Numbered from the stretch's first letter, positions 40,360 through 50,728 are shown. The stretch: 64,000 nt of DNA from Rhodobacter capsulatus (GCF_005144475.1 NZ_SWJZ01000043.1:54352-118351); one strand, 5' to 3'. Notes: generated by a model not told the origin, from the sequence alone. Program-made: numbers and translations.

Positions 40360-40372
40360 GCTTTCTCTGGGT

Positions 40373-41344
40373 TCAGCCCCGCATCCGGTCCATCACCGCG
40401 ACAAGGGCGGCGGTGATCCCCGGCTCGCTCAGCGCGTGGCCCGCGGCGGGAATGAGGCGCAGTTCGCATTTCTTCCAGCCATGTGCCAGCCGCCAGGCCG
40501 AGACCGGCGGGCAGATCATGTCCATCCGCCCCTGCACGATCACCGTCGGGATATGTTCGATCAGCGGACGGTCGCGCAGGATCTGACCGTCAACCTCCAG
40601 GAAGGCGCGGTTCATGAAGAAGTGGTTTTCCAGCCGCGCGAAGGCATGGGCGTAATCGGGCGGCGATTCGCCCGGAAAACCGTCGTAATCGACCGAGGCG
40701 AGCGCGTTTTCCCACATCGCCCAATGCCGGGCAAAGCGGGCCTCCTGCAGGTAATCGCCGGAAAACAGCCGCTTGTGATAGGCCGCGATCAGATCGCCGC
40801 GCTCCCCCTCGGGGATCGGGGCGATGAACTGCGTCCACAGATCGGGGAAGAACTGCCCGGCGCCGCCGCCATAGAACCAGTCAAGCTCCGATTTCAGCGC
40901 CAGGAACACACCGCGCAGCACCAGCGCCTGCACCCGGTCGGGGTAGGTCTGGGCGTAAAGAAGCGAGAGCGTCGCCCCCCAGCTGCCGCCGAAGACGATC
41001 CAGCTCTGGATCCCCAACTCGGTGCGAATCCGCTCCATGTCGGCGATCAGATCCCAGGTGGTGTTGTGGCCCACCGAGGCATGCGGCTTCGACAGCCCGC
41101 AGCCGCGCTGGTCGAACAGCACGATGCGATACTGCGCCGGATCGAAATAGCGCCGCATCGCCGGGCTGCAACCGCCCCCCGGGCCGCCATGACAGACGAC
41201 GACCGGCCGCCCGCGCGGGTTGCCCGATTGCTCGACATAGATCTGATGGCCGAAACCGACGTCGATCATCCGCTGGTCGAAAGGCTCGACCGGCGGATAG
41301 AGAAAGGCGCTTGCCGTGCGCTTTTGCCCTGCGTTCTTGTCCAT
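40373..41344 (-). CDS. pip: Proline iminopeptidase
   Basis: A 323-residue alpha/beta hydrolase that removes N-terminal proline from peptides. The oxyanion region HGGPGGG is at 52-58; the nucleophile is S121 in GGSWGAT; the acid and base are probably the Asp in GRMDMICPP (about 273) and the His in AAGHALSE (about 302). The whole sequence from [18 protein letters not shown] onward is typical. Cytosolic. Divergent from ubiG with a short gap that contains a TATATA element. Confidence 0.94.
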   Translation of the reverse strand: MDKNAGQKRTASAFLYPPVEPFDQRMIDVGFGHQIYVEQSGNPRGRPVVVCHGGPGGGCSPAMRRYFDPAQYRIVLFDQRGCGLSKPHASVGHNTTWDLIADMERIRTELGIQSWIVFGGSWGATLSLLYAQTYPDRVQALVLRGVFLALKSELDWFYGGGAGQFFPDLWTQFIAPIPEGERGDLIAAYHKRLFSGDYLQEARFARHWAMWENALASVDYDGFPGESPPDYAHAFARLENHFFMNRAFLEVDGQILRDRPLIEHIPTVIVQGRMDMICPPVSAWRLAHGWKKCELRLIPAAGHALSEPGITAALVAVMDRMRG

Positions 41345-41413
41345 GACTGCACTATATAACGGCTCGACCGCCCCCGCCATGGGGCGCAACCCAAAAGTTG
41401 ACCGGAGGATGGC

Positions 41414-42157
41414 ATGGAAACCGCAACGAAGACAATCGACCCCGCCGAGGTGGCGAAATTCGAGGCGATGGCGGCCGAGTGGTGGGACCCGAACGGCAAG
41501 TTCAAGCCGCTGCACATGCTGAACCCCTGCCGTCTGGACTATATCACCACCCAGATCGCGGCGCAGTTCGGCCGCGATCTGCGCGCCCCCCGCCCCTTCG
41601 AGGGGCTGCGGCTTCTCGACATCGGCTGTGGCGGCGGGCTTCTGGCGGAACCGATGGCGCGGCTGGGGGCGACAGTCGTCGGCGCCGATGCGGCGCCCCG
41701 GAACATTCCGGTGGCGCAGCTGCATGCCGAGCAATCCGGCCTGACGATCGATTACCGCAACTGCGCCGCCGAGGATCTGGCGGCGGCGGGCGAGCGCTTC
41801 GACATCGTGCTGGCGATGGAGATCATCGAGCATGTCTCGGACACCCAGGGCTTCACCGACACCTGCGCGGCTTTGCTCAAATCGGGCGGGCTGATGATCA
41901 TGTCGACGCTGAACCGCAATCCCAAAAGCTATGTGATGGCGATCTTCGGCGCCGAACGGGTGATGCGCTGGCTGCCTGTCGGCACGCATGACTGGTCGAA
42001 ATTCGTGACGCCGGACGAGCTTTACGAGCTGATGCGCAAGGCGGGGCTTGATCCGATCGACCGCAAGGGGATGGTGTTCAATCCCTTGGGCTGGAGCTGG
42101 TCGCTGTCGTCGCGCGATCTCAGCGTGAACTACGCCGCCGCCTGCGTGAAACGCTAA
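41414..42157 (+). CDS. ubiG: Ubiquinone biosynthesis O-methyltransferase UbiG
   Basis: A 247-residue SAM methyltransferase that carries out both O-methylations in ubiquinone synthesis. The N-terminus [38 protein letters not shown] is characteristic; SAM motif I is [36 protein letters not shown] and [25 protein letters not shown] follow, the latter a membrane-interacting segment. Monocistronic and followed by a strong palindromic element. Confidence 0.96.
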   Translation: METATKTIDPAEVAKFEAMAAEWWDPNGKFKPLHMLNPCRLDYITTQIAAQFGRDLRAPRPFEGLRLLDIGCGGGLLAEPMARLGATVVGADAAPRNIPVAQLHAEQSGLTIDYRNCAAEDLAAAGERFDIVLAMEIIEHVSDTQGFTDTCAALLKSGGLMIMSTLNRNPKSYVMAIFGAERVMRWLPVGTHDWSKFVTPDELYELMRKAGLDPIDRKGMVFNPLGWSWSLSSRDLSVNYAAACVKR

Positions 42158-42161
42158 GGCT

Positions 42162-42176
42162 GGGGGCGCTGCCCCC
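42162..42176 (+). terminator. GC hairpin after ubiG
   Basis: GGGGGCGCTGCCCCC, a 6-bp stem 5 bp after the ubiG stop, next to the large palindrome. No T-run, so termination may depend on the adjacent element. Confidence 0.45.
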
Positions 42177-42180
42177 AGGC

Positions 42181-42241
42181 CCCCGGGATATTTGAGGCAA
42201 GATAAAACAGGCTCCTTTATCTTGCCTCAAATATCCCGGGG
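42181..42241. repeat. Intergenic palindrome with perfect 26-bp arms
   Basis: Left arm 42181-42206 (begins CCCCGGGATATTTGAGGCAA) and right arm 42216-42241 are exact reverse complements around a 9-base loop ACAGGCTCC. Between convergent ubiG and mog. The best preserved copy in the window. Confidence 0.95.
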
Positions 42242-42259
42242 GTGAATGGCGAAGCCAGA

Positions 42260-42274
42260 GGGGGCAGCGCCCCC
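42260..42274 (-). terminator. GC hairpin after mog
   Basis: GGGGGCAGCGCCCCC just past the mog stop on the minus strand; a mirror image of the ubiG-side hairpin at 42162-42176. Confidence 0.45.
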
Positions 42275-42276
42275 TT

Positions 42277-42804
42277 TTACTTCGTCTTCGGGCGAAAGGC
42301 CGCGATCTTTGCCGGATCGGTGTCGATATGCCCCGCCCCGATCAGATCAAGGCAATAGGGCACCGCCGCAAAGACCGCATTCAGACAGGTCGCGATCGCA
42401 CGCGGATTGCCCGGCAGGGTGATGATCAGGCTTTTGCCCGCAATCCCCGCCGTCTGGCGCGACAGGATCGCCGTCGGCACCTCGCGCAGCGACGCCCGCC
42501 GCATCTCCTCGCCAAAACCGGCCAGTTCCTTTTCGATCACCTGCGCCGCGCCTTCGGGCGTCTCGTCCCGCGGCGCGGGGCCGGTGCCGCCGGTGACCAG
42601 GATCAGATCGACGCCCTCGGTCACGAAGCCGCGCAGGCAGTCGGCGACGCTGTCGCGGCCGTCGGGGATGATCACCCGGGAAATGGAAAGGGGTGTCGTG
42701 ACGACACCCCTCAGCCAGTCCTCGCAGCCCGGTCCGCCCCTGTCCTCGTAGTCGCCGCGCGAGGCGCGGTCGGAAACGGTGACGATGGCAACCCGTGCGG
42801 TCAT
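42277..42804 (-). CDS. mog: Molybdopterin adenylyltransferase (MogA/MoaB type)
   Basis: A 175-residue protein that adenylates molybdopterin before molybdenum insertion. Motifs: [21 protein letters not shown] at the N-terminus, [20 protein letters not shown] (the conserved GGTG) and [11 protein letters not shown] (LPG-P motif). Length fits the MogA subgroup. It starts in the last codon of argG (ATGA overlap), an unexpected partner, as no other molybdenum cofactor genes are nearby. Confidence 0.92.
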   Translation of the reverse strand: MTARVAIVTVSDRASRGDYEDRGGPGCEDWLRGVVTTPLSISRVIIPDGRDSVADCLRGFVTEGVDLILVTGGTGPAPRDETPEGAAQVIEKELAGFGEEMRRASLREVPTAILSRQTAGIAGKSLIITLPGNPRAIATCLNAVFAAVPYCLDLIGAGHIDTDPAKIAAFRPKTK

Positions 42805-44030
42805 TTTTGCGCCACGCGCGCGTTGCGGGTGGCAATCAGGCGCAGCCGCAGCGCGTTCAGGCGGATGAAGCCCGCCGCGTCCTTTTGATCGTAGGCGCCC
42901 GCGTCTTCCTCGAAGGTGACGTGCTTTTCGCTGTAAAGGCTGTGATCCGACCAGCGCGCGACGGTCGAGGCCTTGCCCTTGTAAAGCTTGACCCGCACCG
43001 TGCCCGAGACATGTTCCTGCGTCTTGTCGATCAGCGCCTGCAGCGCCTCGCGTTCGGGGCTGTACCAGAAGCCGTTGTAGATCAGCTCGGCATAGCGCGG
43101 CATGATCGAGTCTTTCAGGTGGCCGGCGCCCGCATCCAGCGTGATCTGCTCGATGCCGCGGTGGGCCTCCAGAAGGATCGTGCCGCCGGGGGTTTCATAG
43201 ACGCCGCGCGACTTCATGCCGACGAAGCGGTTTTCCACCAGATCGAGCACGCCGACGCCATGCTTGCCGCCCAGATCGTTCAGCTTGGCCAGGATCGTCG
43301 CGGGCGACATCGCCTCGCCGTTGATCGCGACGGCATCGCCGCGCTCGAAGGTGATTTCCACCATCTCGGCCTGATCCGGGGCCTCTTCGACCGGCACCAC
43401 GCGCTGCAGCACGTAGTTCGGGAATTCCTGCGCCGGGTCTTCCAGCACGCGGCCTTCCGACGAGGTGTGCAGAAGGTTCGCATCGACCGAGAACGGCGCC
43501 TCGCCGCGCTTGTCCTTGGCGATCGGGATCTGGTTCGCCTCGGCGAATTCCAGAAGCTTCGTGCGCGAGGTCAGATCCCACAGCCGCCACGGCGCGATCA
43601 CCCGGATCGACGGATCCAGCGCCGCCGCCGACAGCTCGAAGCGCACCTGATCGTTGCCCTTGCCGGTCGCGCCATGCGCCACCGCATCGGCGCCGTGCTG
43701 TTGCGCGATCTCGACCAGATGTTTCGAGATCAGCGGCCGCGCGATCGAGGTGCCGAGCAGATACAGCCCCTCGTACAGCGCATTCGCCCGGAACATCGGG
43801 AAGACGAAGTCGCGCACGAATTCCTCGCGCACGTCGACGATATGGATGTTTTCCTTTTTGATCCCCATCAGCTCGGCCTTGGCGCGGGCCGGTTCCAGCT
43901 CTTCGCCCTGCCCCAGATCGGCGGTGAAGGTGATGACCTCGCAGCCGTATTCGGTTTGCAGCCATTTCAGGATGATCGAGGTGTCAAGGCCGCCCGAATA
44001 GGCAAGCACGACTTTCTTGGGAGCAGACAT
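42801..44030 (-). CDS. argG: Argininosuccinate synthase
   Basis: Condenses citrulline and aspartate with ATP to argininosuccinate. The 409-residue protein starts [24 protein letters not shown] (PP-loop SGGLDTS) and contains the conserved [13 protein letters not shown] and [18 protein letters not shown]. Length is typical. Its own promoter is at 44061-44089; coupled to mog by a 4-bp overlap. argJ, another arginine gene, lies 9 kb away on the other strand. Confidence 0.97.
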   Translation of the reverse strand: MSAPKKVVLAYSGGLDTSIILKWLQTEYGCEVITFTADLGQGEELEPARAKAELMGIKKENIHIVDVREEFVRDFVFPMFRANALYEGLYLLGTSIARPLISKHLVEIAQQHGADAVAHGATGKGNDQVRFELSAAALDPSIRVIAPWRLWDLTSRTKLLEFAEANQIPIAKDKRGEAPFSVDANLLHTSSEGRVLEDPAQEFPNYVLQRVVPVEEAPDQAEMVEITFERGDAVAINGEAMSPATILAKLNDLGGKHGVGVLDLVENRFVGMKSRGVYETPGGTILLEAHRGIEQITLDAGAGHLKDSIMPRYAELIYNGFWYSPEREALQALIDKTQEHVSGTVRVKLYKGKASTVARWSDHSLYSEKHVTFEEDAGAYDQKDAAGFIRLNALRLRLIATRNARVAQK

Positions 44031-44060
44031 GAGGAGCCTCCGGAACTGCGGTTTCGCGCG

Positions 44061-44089
44061 GGTCTAGTGCGTTTTCGCCCGTATCTCAA
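44061..44089 (-). promoter_or_regulatory. Putative sigma-70 promoter of argG
   Basis: Minus strand TTGAGA (44084-44089), 17-bp spacer, TAGACC (44061-44066), about 30 bp before the argG start; the leader would be short. Confidence 0.5.
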
Positions 44090-44111
44090 GGGGCGAAGGG
44101 GGGAAAGCAGA

Positions 44112-44136
44112 ACCCCGGACCGATGCGGCCCGGGGT
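44112..44136 (-). terminator. Intrinsic terminator of the carboxynorspermidine operon
   Basis: Stem ACCCCGG (44112-44118) with CCGGGGT (44130-44136), about 22 bp after the stop of the synthase gene; the following minus-strand sequence TCTGCTTTCCCCC is only moderately T-rich. Confidence 0.65.
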
Positions 44137-44158
44137 GTCTTCGGTCTGGTCGGGGGGC

Positions 44159-45394
44159 TCAGATCGGGCGATCTTGCCCGGTGGCGTCGATGACCCGGTT
44201 CGGCAGGCCCATCTCGCCCAGAAGTTCCAGGAAGGGCCGCGGCGGCAGCTCTTCGACATTGGCCATCTGGCCCACGTCCCAGATGCCCTTGGCGATCAGG
44301 ATCGCGGCGGCGACCGGCGGCACGCCCGCGGTGTAGGAAATGCCCTGGCTTCCCACCTCTTCGAAGGCTTCCTTGTGATCGGCGACGTTGTAGATAAACA
44401 CCTCGGCCGGTTTGCCGTCCTTCGTGCCGCGGATCACGTCGCCGATGCAGGTCTTGCCGGTATAATCGGGCGCCAGGCTGGCCGGATCGGGCAGCACGGC
44501 TTTCACCACCTTGAGCGGGATCACCTCCTGCCCCTCGGCGGTTTTCACCGGCTTTTCCGACAAAAGGCCAAGGTTTTTCAGCACGGTGAAGACGTTGATG
44601 TAGTGATCGCCAAAGCCCATCCAGAAGCGCACATCCGCCTGCGGATACCGGGCCGAGAGCGAATGCACCTCGTCATGGCCGGTGAGATAGGCCTTTTGCG
44701 TGCCCACCACCGGCAGATCCCAGTTCTTGCCCACCTCGAACATGGTGTTCGTCTGCCAGGCGCCCTTTTGCCAGGAATAGACCGTGCCGGTGAATTCGCG
44801 GAAGTTGATCTCGGGGTCGAAATTCGTCGCGAACCAGCGCCCGTGCGAGCCGGCGTTGATATCGACGATGTCGATGCTGTCGATCGTGTCGAGGAACTCT
44901 TCCTCGGCCAGACGGGCATAGGCGTTCACCACGCCCGGATCGAAGCCGACGCCCAGAATGGCGGTGACACCGGCGGCCTTGCAGGCCTCGCGGCGCTGCC
45001 ATTCGTAGTTGCCATACCACGGCGGGGCTTCGCAGATCTTCTTCGGGTCTTCGTGGATCGCCGTGTCCATATAGGCGACGCCGGTTTCGATGCAGGCCTG
45101 CAACACCGTCATGTTGACGAAGGAGGAGCCGACGTTGATGACGATCTGCGCCCCGGTCTGACGGATCAGATCCGCCACCGCGGCCGTGTCCATCGCATCG
45201 ACGGCATGGGCCGTGAACGTGCCTTGCACCTTCATCGCGTTTTTCGCATGCACCGAGGCGATGATGGCGTCGCATTTCGCGGCTGTGCGCGATGCGATGT
45301 GCAGGTCACCCAGAATGTCGTTGTGTTGCGCGCATTTGTGGGCAACCACCTGCGCGACGCCACCGGCACCGATGATAAGCACGTTCTTCTTCAC
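44159..45394 (-). CDS. Carboxynorspermidine / carboxyspermidine synthase (saccharopine dehydrogenase family)
   Basis: A 411-residue NAD(P)-dependent enzyme that condenses aspartate semialdehyde with a diamine to a carboxy-polyamine. The Rossmann motif is VLIIGAGGVAQVVAHKC; NVGSSFVNMTVLQACIETGVAYMDTAIHEDPKKICEAPPWYGNYEWQ and LGVGFDPGVVNAYA are highly typical of this branch rather than lysine-pathway saccharopine dehydrogenases. It follows nspC by 46 bp in the same operon, which strongly supports the assignment. Product may be spermidine or norspermidine precursor. Confidence 0.92.
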   Translation of the reverse strand: MKKNVLIIGAGGVAQVVAHKCAQHNDILGDLHIASRTAAKCDAIIASVHAKNAMKVQGTFTAHAVDAMDTAAVADLIRQTGAQIVINVGSSFVNMTVLQACIETGVAYMDTAIHEDPKKICEAPPWYGNYEWQRREACKAAGVTAILGVGFDPGVVNAYARLAEEEFLDTIDSIDIVDINAGSHGRWFATNFDPEINFREFTGTVYSWQKGAWQTNTMFEVGKNWDLPVVGTQKAYLTGHDEVHSLSARYPQADVRFWMGFGDHYINVFTVLKNLGLLSEKPVKTAEGQEVIPLKVVKAVLPDPASLAPDYTGKTCIGDVIRGTKDGKPAEVFIYNVADHKEAFEEVGSQGISYTAGVPPVAAAILIAKGIWDVGQMANVEELPPRPFLELLGEMGLPNRVIDATGQDRPI

Positions 45395-45440
45395 TTCTTC
45401 TGGCTCCTTTCACGAGACAGGGAAGGGGGCGATCAGCCCC

Positions 45441-46535
45441 TCAGGACAGGGATGAGAGGTAATCCTCATAGGTGAATTCGCGGATCAGATCGATCTGGCC
45501 CGAAGCGCGCTTGATCGCGATCGAGGGCATGTTGACGCCGTTGAACCAGTTCTTCTTCACCATGGTGTAGCCTGCCGCATCCGCAACCGAGATGCGGTCG
45601 CCCACTTTCAGCGCCGCGGGAAAGCGTGCCTCGCCGAAGATGTCGCCCGCAAGGCAGGACTTGCCGCAGATCTGATAGGCGTGCTCGCCCTCCTGCGGCA
45701 GCTTCGCGCTTTCGCGATAGATCAGCAGATCGAGCATATGCGCTTCGATGCTGCTGTCGACGATGGCCAGCTGCTTGCCGTTGTCGAGCAAATCCAGCAC
45801 CGTGACCTCAAGCGTGGTCGATTTGGTGATCGAGGCTTCCCCGGGTTCCAGATAGACCTGCACGCCGAAGCGATCCGAGAACGCTTTCAGCCGCTGCGCC
45901 AGTTCTTCCAGCGGATAGCCCTCGCCGGTGAAATGGATGCCGCCGCCCAGGCTGACCCAGTCGAGCTTCTCCAGCAGCGGGGCGAAGTCGCGTTCGATCC
46001 GGCCGAGCTGGTCGTCGAACAGCGCGAAATCGCGGTTCTCGCAGTTGTAATGGATCATCACGCCGGAGATCAGATCGGCAACGCCCAAAAGCTTCGTCAC
46101 GTCCCATTCGCCCAGCCGCGAAAACGGCCGCGCCGGATCGGCAAGGTCGAAGCCGGAGGTCGAGAACCGCGGATTGAGCCGCACGCCGCGCTGAATGCCC
46201 TGCGACGGTTCGGCAAAGCGGGTCAGCTGGCCCACCGAGTTGAAGATGATCTTGTCGGCGTAGCTGCAAGCCTCGTCGATCTCGCGATCCGACCAAGCCA
46301 CCGAATAGGCGTGGGTTTCCTTGCCGAATTTCTCGCGGCCCAGCCGCAGCTCGTAAAGCGAAGACGACGTGGTGCCGTCCAGATGCGGGCGCATGATGTC
46401 GAACGCCGACCAGGTGGCGAAACATTTCAGCGCCAGCAGCGCCTTGGCCCCCGAGGCTTCGCGCAAAAGGTCGATCTTTTGCAGGTTCTGCAAAAGCGCC
46501 GTCTCGTCGATCAGGTAGAAGGGTGTCGGAATCAT
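45441..46535 (-). CDS. nspC: Carboxynorspermidine / carboxyspermidine decarboxylase
   Basis: A 364-residue PLP-dependent decarboxylase of the alanine racemase fold that yields spermidine or norspermidine. The PLP lysine is K37 in ALLALKCFATW; SSSLYELRLGREKFGKETHAYS, MIHYNCENRDF, SLGGGIHFTGEGYPLEEL and CLAGDIFGEARFP match the family. Length typical. First gene of the operon, 46 bp ahead of the synthase; promoter at 46566-46594. The pathway avoids S-adenosylmethionine-derived aminopropyl transfer. Confidence 0.94.
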   Translation of the reverse strand: MIPTPFYLIDETALLQNLQKIDLLREASGAKALLALKCFATWSAFDIMRPHLDGTTSSSLYELRLGREKFGKETHAYSVAWSDREIDEACSYADKIIFNSVGQLTRFAEPSQGIQRGVRLNPRFSTSGFDLADPARPFSRLGEWDVTKLLGVADLISGVMIHYNCENRDFALFDDQLGRIERDFAPLLEKLDWVSLGGGIHFTGEGYPLEELAQRLKAFSDRFGVQVYLEPGEASITKSTTLEVTVLDLLDNGKQLAIVDSSIEAHMLDLLIYRESAKLPQEGEHAYQICGKSCLAGDIFGEARFPAALKVGDRISVADAAGYTMVKKNWFNGVNMPSIAIKRASGQIDLIREFTYEDYLSSLS

Positions 46536-46565
46536 GGGCGCCCCCCCGCGCGAAAGTGAAGCCGG

Positions 46566-46594
46566 GATATAGGACCCCCTCCCCCCCCGCGCAA
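46566..46594 (-). promoter_or_regulatory. Putative sigma-70 promoter of nspC
   Basis: Minus strand TTGCGC (46589-46594), 17-bp spacer made almost only of G (on that strand), TATATC (46566-46571), about 30 bp upstream of nspC. A near-homopolymeric spacer could make spacing prone to slippage. Confidence 0.55.
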
Positions 46595-46622
46595 CAGGAT
46601 TCGCGGATCCGGGGCCAAGGCG

Positions 46623-47321
46623 TCAGTCCACCCGCAGCCGCTCCTTCGCTACGCCGAGCGTGTAACCCTTTCGTGAAACATTTCTCACAAGCAGTTCCGA
46701 CACCAGCGCATTGCCCAACGCGTCGCGCAGCCGCTTGATCCGGGTGGCCCCTGCGGCTTCCTCGCAATCCCCCTCGGGGCGGCCCGAGATCACCGATTCG
46801 ATCCGTGCGCCGGTCAGCCATTCGTCATCCATCCGCGCCTCGGCCAGAACGGCCAAAGTCTCGATCGCCGCAGGGGTCAGGGTGAAGACCATGTCGTTCA
46901 GCATCACCGCGTTTTCGGCGCGCAGGATGCGCAGGCTTTGCACCTCGATCCCGGCGCGCTGAATGGCGCTCATCCGCCGGTTCAGACCCAGGATCACCAC
47001 CAGAAGCACCAGCGCCGCCACCATCAGCACCATGGCAAAGACCAGCAGGATGAAGATGATGATGCGATAGGAATGCAGCATGTCGGCGAAGGTGTTCGAG
47101 GATTGCGCCAGCACCTCCAGCAGCCGCAGCTGCGTCGGGTTGGTCAGCACGTCGTTTCGGACGAAGATCTGCTCGACCCGCGCATCAAAGGCATTGCTGT
47201 CGGGCAGCGACAGGAACAGGAAGGCCGCCGCCGCCGCAAGGGCAAGGCCGATCGCCACCACCCCCCAGATCAGCGCCCGCGAGCCGGTCTTCAGCCCCTC
47301 AGTAACGGAGGAAGAATGCAC
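46623..47321 (-). CDS. Membrane-anchored protein with cytosolic C-terminal winged-helix domain
   Basis: A 232-residue protein with two hydrophobic segments (about 16-39 and 86-112), a 45-residue loop between them that should be periplasmic, and a cytosolic C-terminal domain (about 143-226) resembling an OmpR/PhoB winged helix: FTLTPAAIETLAVLAEARMDDEWLTGARIESVI, then ATRIKRLRDALGNALVSELLVRNVSRKGYTLG. No receiver domain is present. It looks like a membrane-bound transcription regulator with the order of ToxR reversed. Start is a GTG overlapping the upstream gene by 23 bp. Target unknown. Confidence 0.75.
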   Translation of the reverse strand: MHSSSVTEGLKTGSRALIWGVVAIGLALAAAAAFLFLSLPDSNAFDARVEQIFVRNDVLTNPTQLRLLEVLAQSSNTFADMLHSYRIIIFILLVFAMVLMVAALVLLVVILGLNRRMSAIQRAGIEVQSLRILRAENAVMLNDMVFTLTPAAIETLAVLAEARMDDEWLTGARIESVISGRPEGDCEEAAGATRIKRLRDALGNALVSELLVRNVSRKGYTLGVAKERLRVD

Positions 47322-47580
47322 CGGAACTGACCTTTCTTTGTTCGAGCCCCTCGGGGCCGAAAACCGAAACCACCGTCAGCAGCGTCCAGCCGCCCGCCGC
47401 CAGCCGCGGCGCCAGTTCCGCCTTGGCGGCCTTTTTCGAACAGGCGGCATCGGGCACTTCGGACACGCCATAGATCAGCCGCAGGGGCGCATCCTGCTTC
47501 GCCTTCCACGAGGCGAAACATTGCGCCTGCGCCGGGGCGGCCGCCAGAAGAAGCAGGAGAAGGAGCAGGGTCTTCATCAT
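47299..47580 (-). CDS. Small exported hypothetical protein upstream of the winged-helix gene
   Basis: A 93-residue protein with a clear signal peptide (LLLLLLLLAAAPAQAQ) and a mature part of about 74 residues containing two cysteines (QCFASW and AACSKK), then LAAGGWTLLTVVSVFGPEGLEQRKVSSGAFFLRY. No family recognised. Two consecutive ATGs make the start uncertain by one codon. It overlaps the start of the membrane-anchored regulator gene, so the two are cotranscribed and may work together at the periplasm. Confidence 0.7.
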   Translation of the reverse strand: MMKTLLLLLLLLAAAPAQAQCFASWKAKQDAPLRLIYGVSEVPDAACSKKAAKAELAPRLAAGGWTLLTVVSVFGPEGLEQRKVSSGAFFLRY

Positions 47581-47752
47581 CGTCGCAGGCTGCCCGGGCG
47601 GGCCGTGATATGCAAGAACCAAAGGGATTTTCGCGGCGGATATCCGATAACACCGGGCTGATATTGCGCTGCGGCAGGGACGGCCCCCATGGTCGCGACA
47701 GGCAAACCGCGGGCCCTTGCCGAACCCGGCCCGCCTCGAAAGGATCCCTGCC

Positions 47753-48151
47753 ATGACCGCCTTCGCCTTCCCGCGCCTGACCGCCGCCGTGCTTGCCGGT
47801 GCCGTCGCGCTGACGGGAATTTCGGCCACGCCCGCCAATGCGATGAACGACCGCGACCGGGCCGCGCTGGGTCTGATCGTCGGTCTGGGCGTGCTGGCCG
47901 CCATCGCCGATGGCAACGATTCCCGCCGCGACCGCCGCCCGCCGCCCCCGCCGCCGCGGCGTGACGACCGCGACTATCGCCGCGCCGACGATTGCCGGGT
48001 CGAGGTCTGGTACGACCGCCATGGCCGCCGGATCGAGGAACACTCGCCCGGCTGCAATGACCGGCGCGGGCATCGCCGCGACGGCGGGCACCGTCCCCCG
48101 CCGCCGCCGCAGGTCTGGGGCCCGGACGACTGGCGCTATTACGACCGCTAG
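47753..48151 (+). CDS. Exported Pro/Arg-rich hypothetical protein
   Basis: A 132-residue protein with a signal peptide ending near ATPANA, a short hydrophobic segment ([16 protein letters not shown]), and a low-complexity mature region rich in Arg, Asp and Pro, including two polyproline runs (RPPPPPPRR and HRPPPPPQ) around [21 protein letters not shown], a small cysteine-flanked motif. Such proteins are common in Rhodobacterales without known role. AAAGGAT ribosome site before ATG 47753; terminator follows. Confidence 0.75.
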   Translation: MTAFAFPRLTAAVLAGAVALTGISATPANAMNDRDRAALGLIVGLGVLAAIADGNDSRRDRRPPPPPPRRDDRDYRRADDCRVEVWYDRHGRRIEEHSPGCNDRRGHRRDGGHRPPPPPQVWGPDDWRYYDR

Positions 48152-48164
48152 GCCGGAAGGCCTT

Positions 48165-48193
48165 GGCGCGGGGGGAAACCCTCGCGCCTTTTT
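48165..48193 (+). terminator. Intrinsic terminator before rnhB
   Basis: GGCGCG-GGG pairs with CCC-T-CGCGCC, followed by TTTTT (48189-48193). Confidence 0.85.
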
Positions 48194-48230
48194 CGTTGCC
48201 ATCCCCGGCGGCAGGCGCCACACCGACGCC

Positions 48231-48864
48231 ATGAGCACCGCACCCGACAGCAGTTTCGAACAGGCCGCGCTTGCCCGCGGCTTCACCCGCATCGCCGGCG
48301 TCGACGAGGTCGGCCGCGGCCCGCTCTGCGGCCCGGTCACCGCCGCCGCCGTGGTGCTGGATCTCTCCCGCCTTCCCGAAGGGCTGAATGATTCGAAGAA
48401 GCTGTCCGCGAAGCGCCGCGCCGCGCTGGTGGCACAGATCACCGCGACGGCAGAGGTGTCCGTCGCCCATGCCTCGGTCGCGGAAATCGACGCGCTCAAC
48501 ATCCTGCAGGCCAGCCATCTGGCGATGATCCGCGCCATCGAGGGGCTGAAAACCCCGCCCGATCACGTGCTGATCGACGGCAACCGGCTGCCGAAGGCGC
48601 TGACGATTTCGGCCGAGGCGATCGTGAAGGGCGATGCAAGGTCGGTCTCGATCGCCGCGGCCTCGATCCTGGCCAAGGAAGTGCGCGATGCGCTGATGGT
48701 GGATTTGGCGCAACAATACCCGGGTTATGGCTGGGAGAGGAACGCGGGATACCCGACCAGGGACCATCTGCAGGCGCTTCTAGATTTTGGGGTCACCCCC
48801 GTTCATAGGCGTTCGTTCAAGCCCGTGCACAACATCTTGTGCCAAGACATTTCTGTAACCCGTT

Positions 48865-48866
<2 letters not shown>
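48231..48866 (+). CDS. rnhB: Ribonuclease HII
   Basis: A 211-residue enzyme that cuts RNA in RNA-DNA hybrids and single ribonucleotides in DNA. The active site motif [19 protein letters not shown] has D25 and E26; [24 protein letters not shown] and [14 protein letters not shown] carry the other acidic and conserved residues. Start ATG 48231; the earlier open frame overlaps the preceding gene. Its stop codon overlaps the first GANTC site in front of ccrM; the 109-bp gap suggests ccrM is separately regulated. Confidence 0.95.
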
Positions 48867-50079
<1,213 letters not shown>

Positions 50080-50132
50080 AAGATCAAATGGTTACCGCCG
50101 GTGTCTGGACGATGCGTCCAAGGCACGACCTT

Positions 50133-50162
50133 GCCCCGCCGTTCGTTCGGCGGGGCCTTTTT
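50133..50162 (+). terminator. Intrinsic terminator of ccrM
   Basis: GCCCCGCC (50133-50140) pairs with GGCGGGGC (50149-50156), then CTTTTTT. Confidence 0.9.
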
Positions 50163-50195
50163 GATGTGAAGACAGCGTATTTGAACCAGGAAAAA

Positions 50196-50251
50196 GGGCG
50201 TATTTGCGCCAAGAAGAAACCCGCTCGTTTCTTCTTGGCACAAATACGCCC
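50196..50251. repeat. Intergenic palindrome (TATTTG..CAAGAAGAA arms), complete copy
   Basis: Left arm 50196-50220 and right arm 50227-50251 pair almost perfectly around CCGCTC. A degenerate third arm (GCGTATTTGAACCAGGAAAA) lies just before at 50176-50195. Between convergent ccrM and marR. Confidence 0.9.
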
Positions 50252-50260
50252 GGGGGGTGC

Positions 50261-50279
50261 GGGGGGCGGAAAGCCCCCC
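50261..50279 (-). terminator. GC hairpin after the MarR gene
   Basis: GGGGGGC and GCCCCCC pair around GGAAA, 9 bp past the marR stop; no T-run. Confidence 0.45.
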
Positions 50280-50287
50280 GTCCGACC

Positions 50288-50728
50288 TCAGCTTTCCTCG
50301 AGCCGCAGCCGCAATTCGCGCAGCACAGGCAAGGCGGCGCGGACCTTGTCGGCGCCGATGTCGCGCACCACATCGGCGATCACCGGCATGAAGGAGGCCA
50401 GCGCGGCATCCCGCGCCTGTCGCCCCGCGGGCGAGATCGCCACGAACTTGCGCCGCGCGTCGTCCCAGTCGGGGCGGATATGCACATGCCCGGCCCAGAC
50501 CAGTTTCGACAGCGTGTTGGTCATCGCGCCGCGGGTGACGTGGAAGGTCGCGGCCAGCTGCGCGGGGGTGCGTTCTTCGGCGATATGGGCAAGGTGGTTC
50601 AAGACCGAGAAATGCGAGATTTCCATCCCCTTCGGCAGCGCCCGGCTGACAACGTTGCGCGCCAGCTGATCGGCCATGAAGACCTCGGCGAAGAGCGCGG
50701 CGGCCAGCGGGTCGGTCGGATCGCTCAT
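50288..50728 (-). CDS. MarR family transcriptional regulator
   Basis: A 146-residue winged-helix repressor-type protein. The recognition region is ISHFSVLNHLAHIAEERTPAQLAATFHVTRGAMTNTLSKLVWAGHVHIRPDWDDARRKFVAISPAG, with the beta-wing DDARRKFV typical of MarR. Flanking helices form the dimer. It is the last gene of a comF-grxC-nitrilase-marR transcript, overlapping the nitrilase gene by 4 bp, so it may respond to a substrate of the nitrilase-like enzyme; ligand unknown. Confidence 0.88.
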   Translation of the reverse strand: MSDPTDPLAAALFAEVFMADQLARNVVSRALPKGMEISHFSVLNHLAHIAEERTPAQLAATFHVTRGAMTNTLSKLVWAGHVHIRPDWDDARRKFVAISPAGRQARDAALASFMPVIADVVRDIGADKVRAALPVLRELRLRLEES

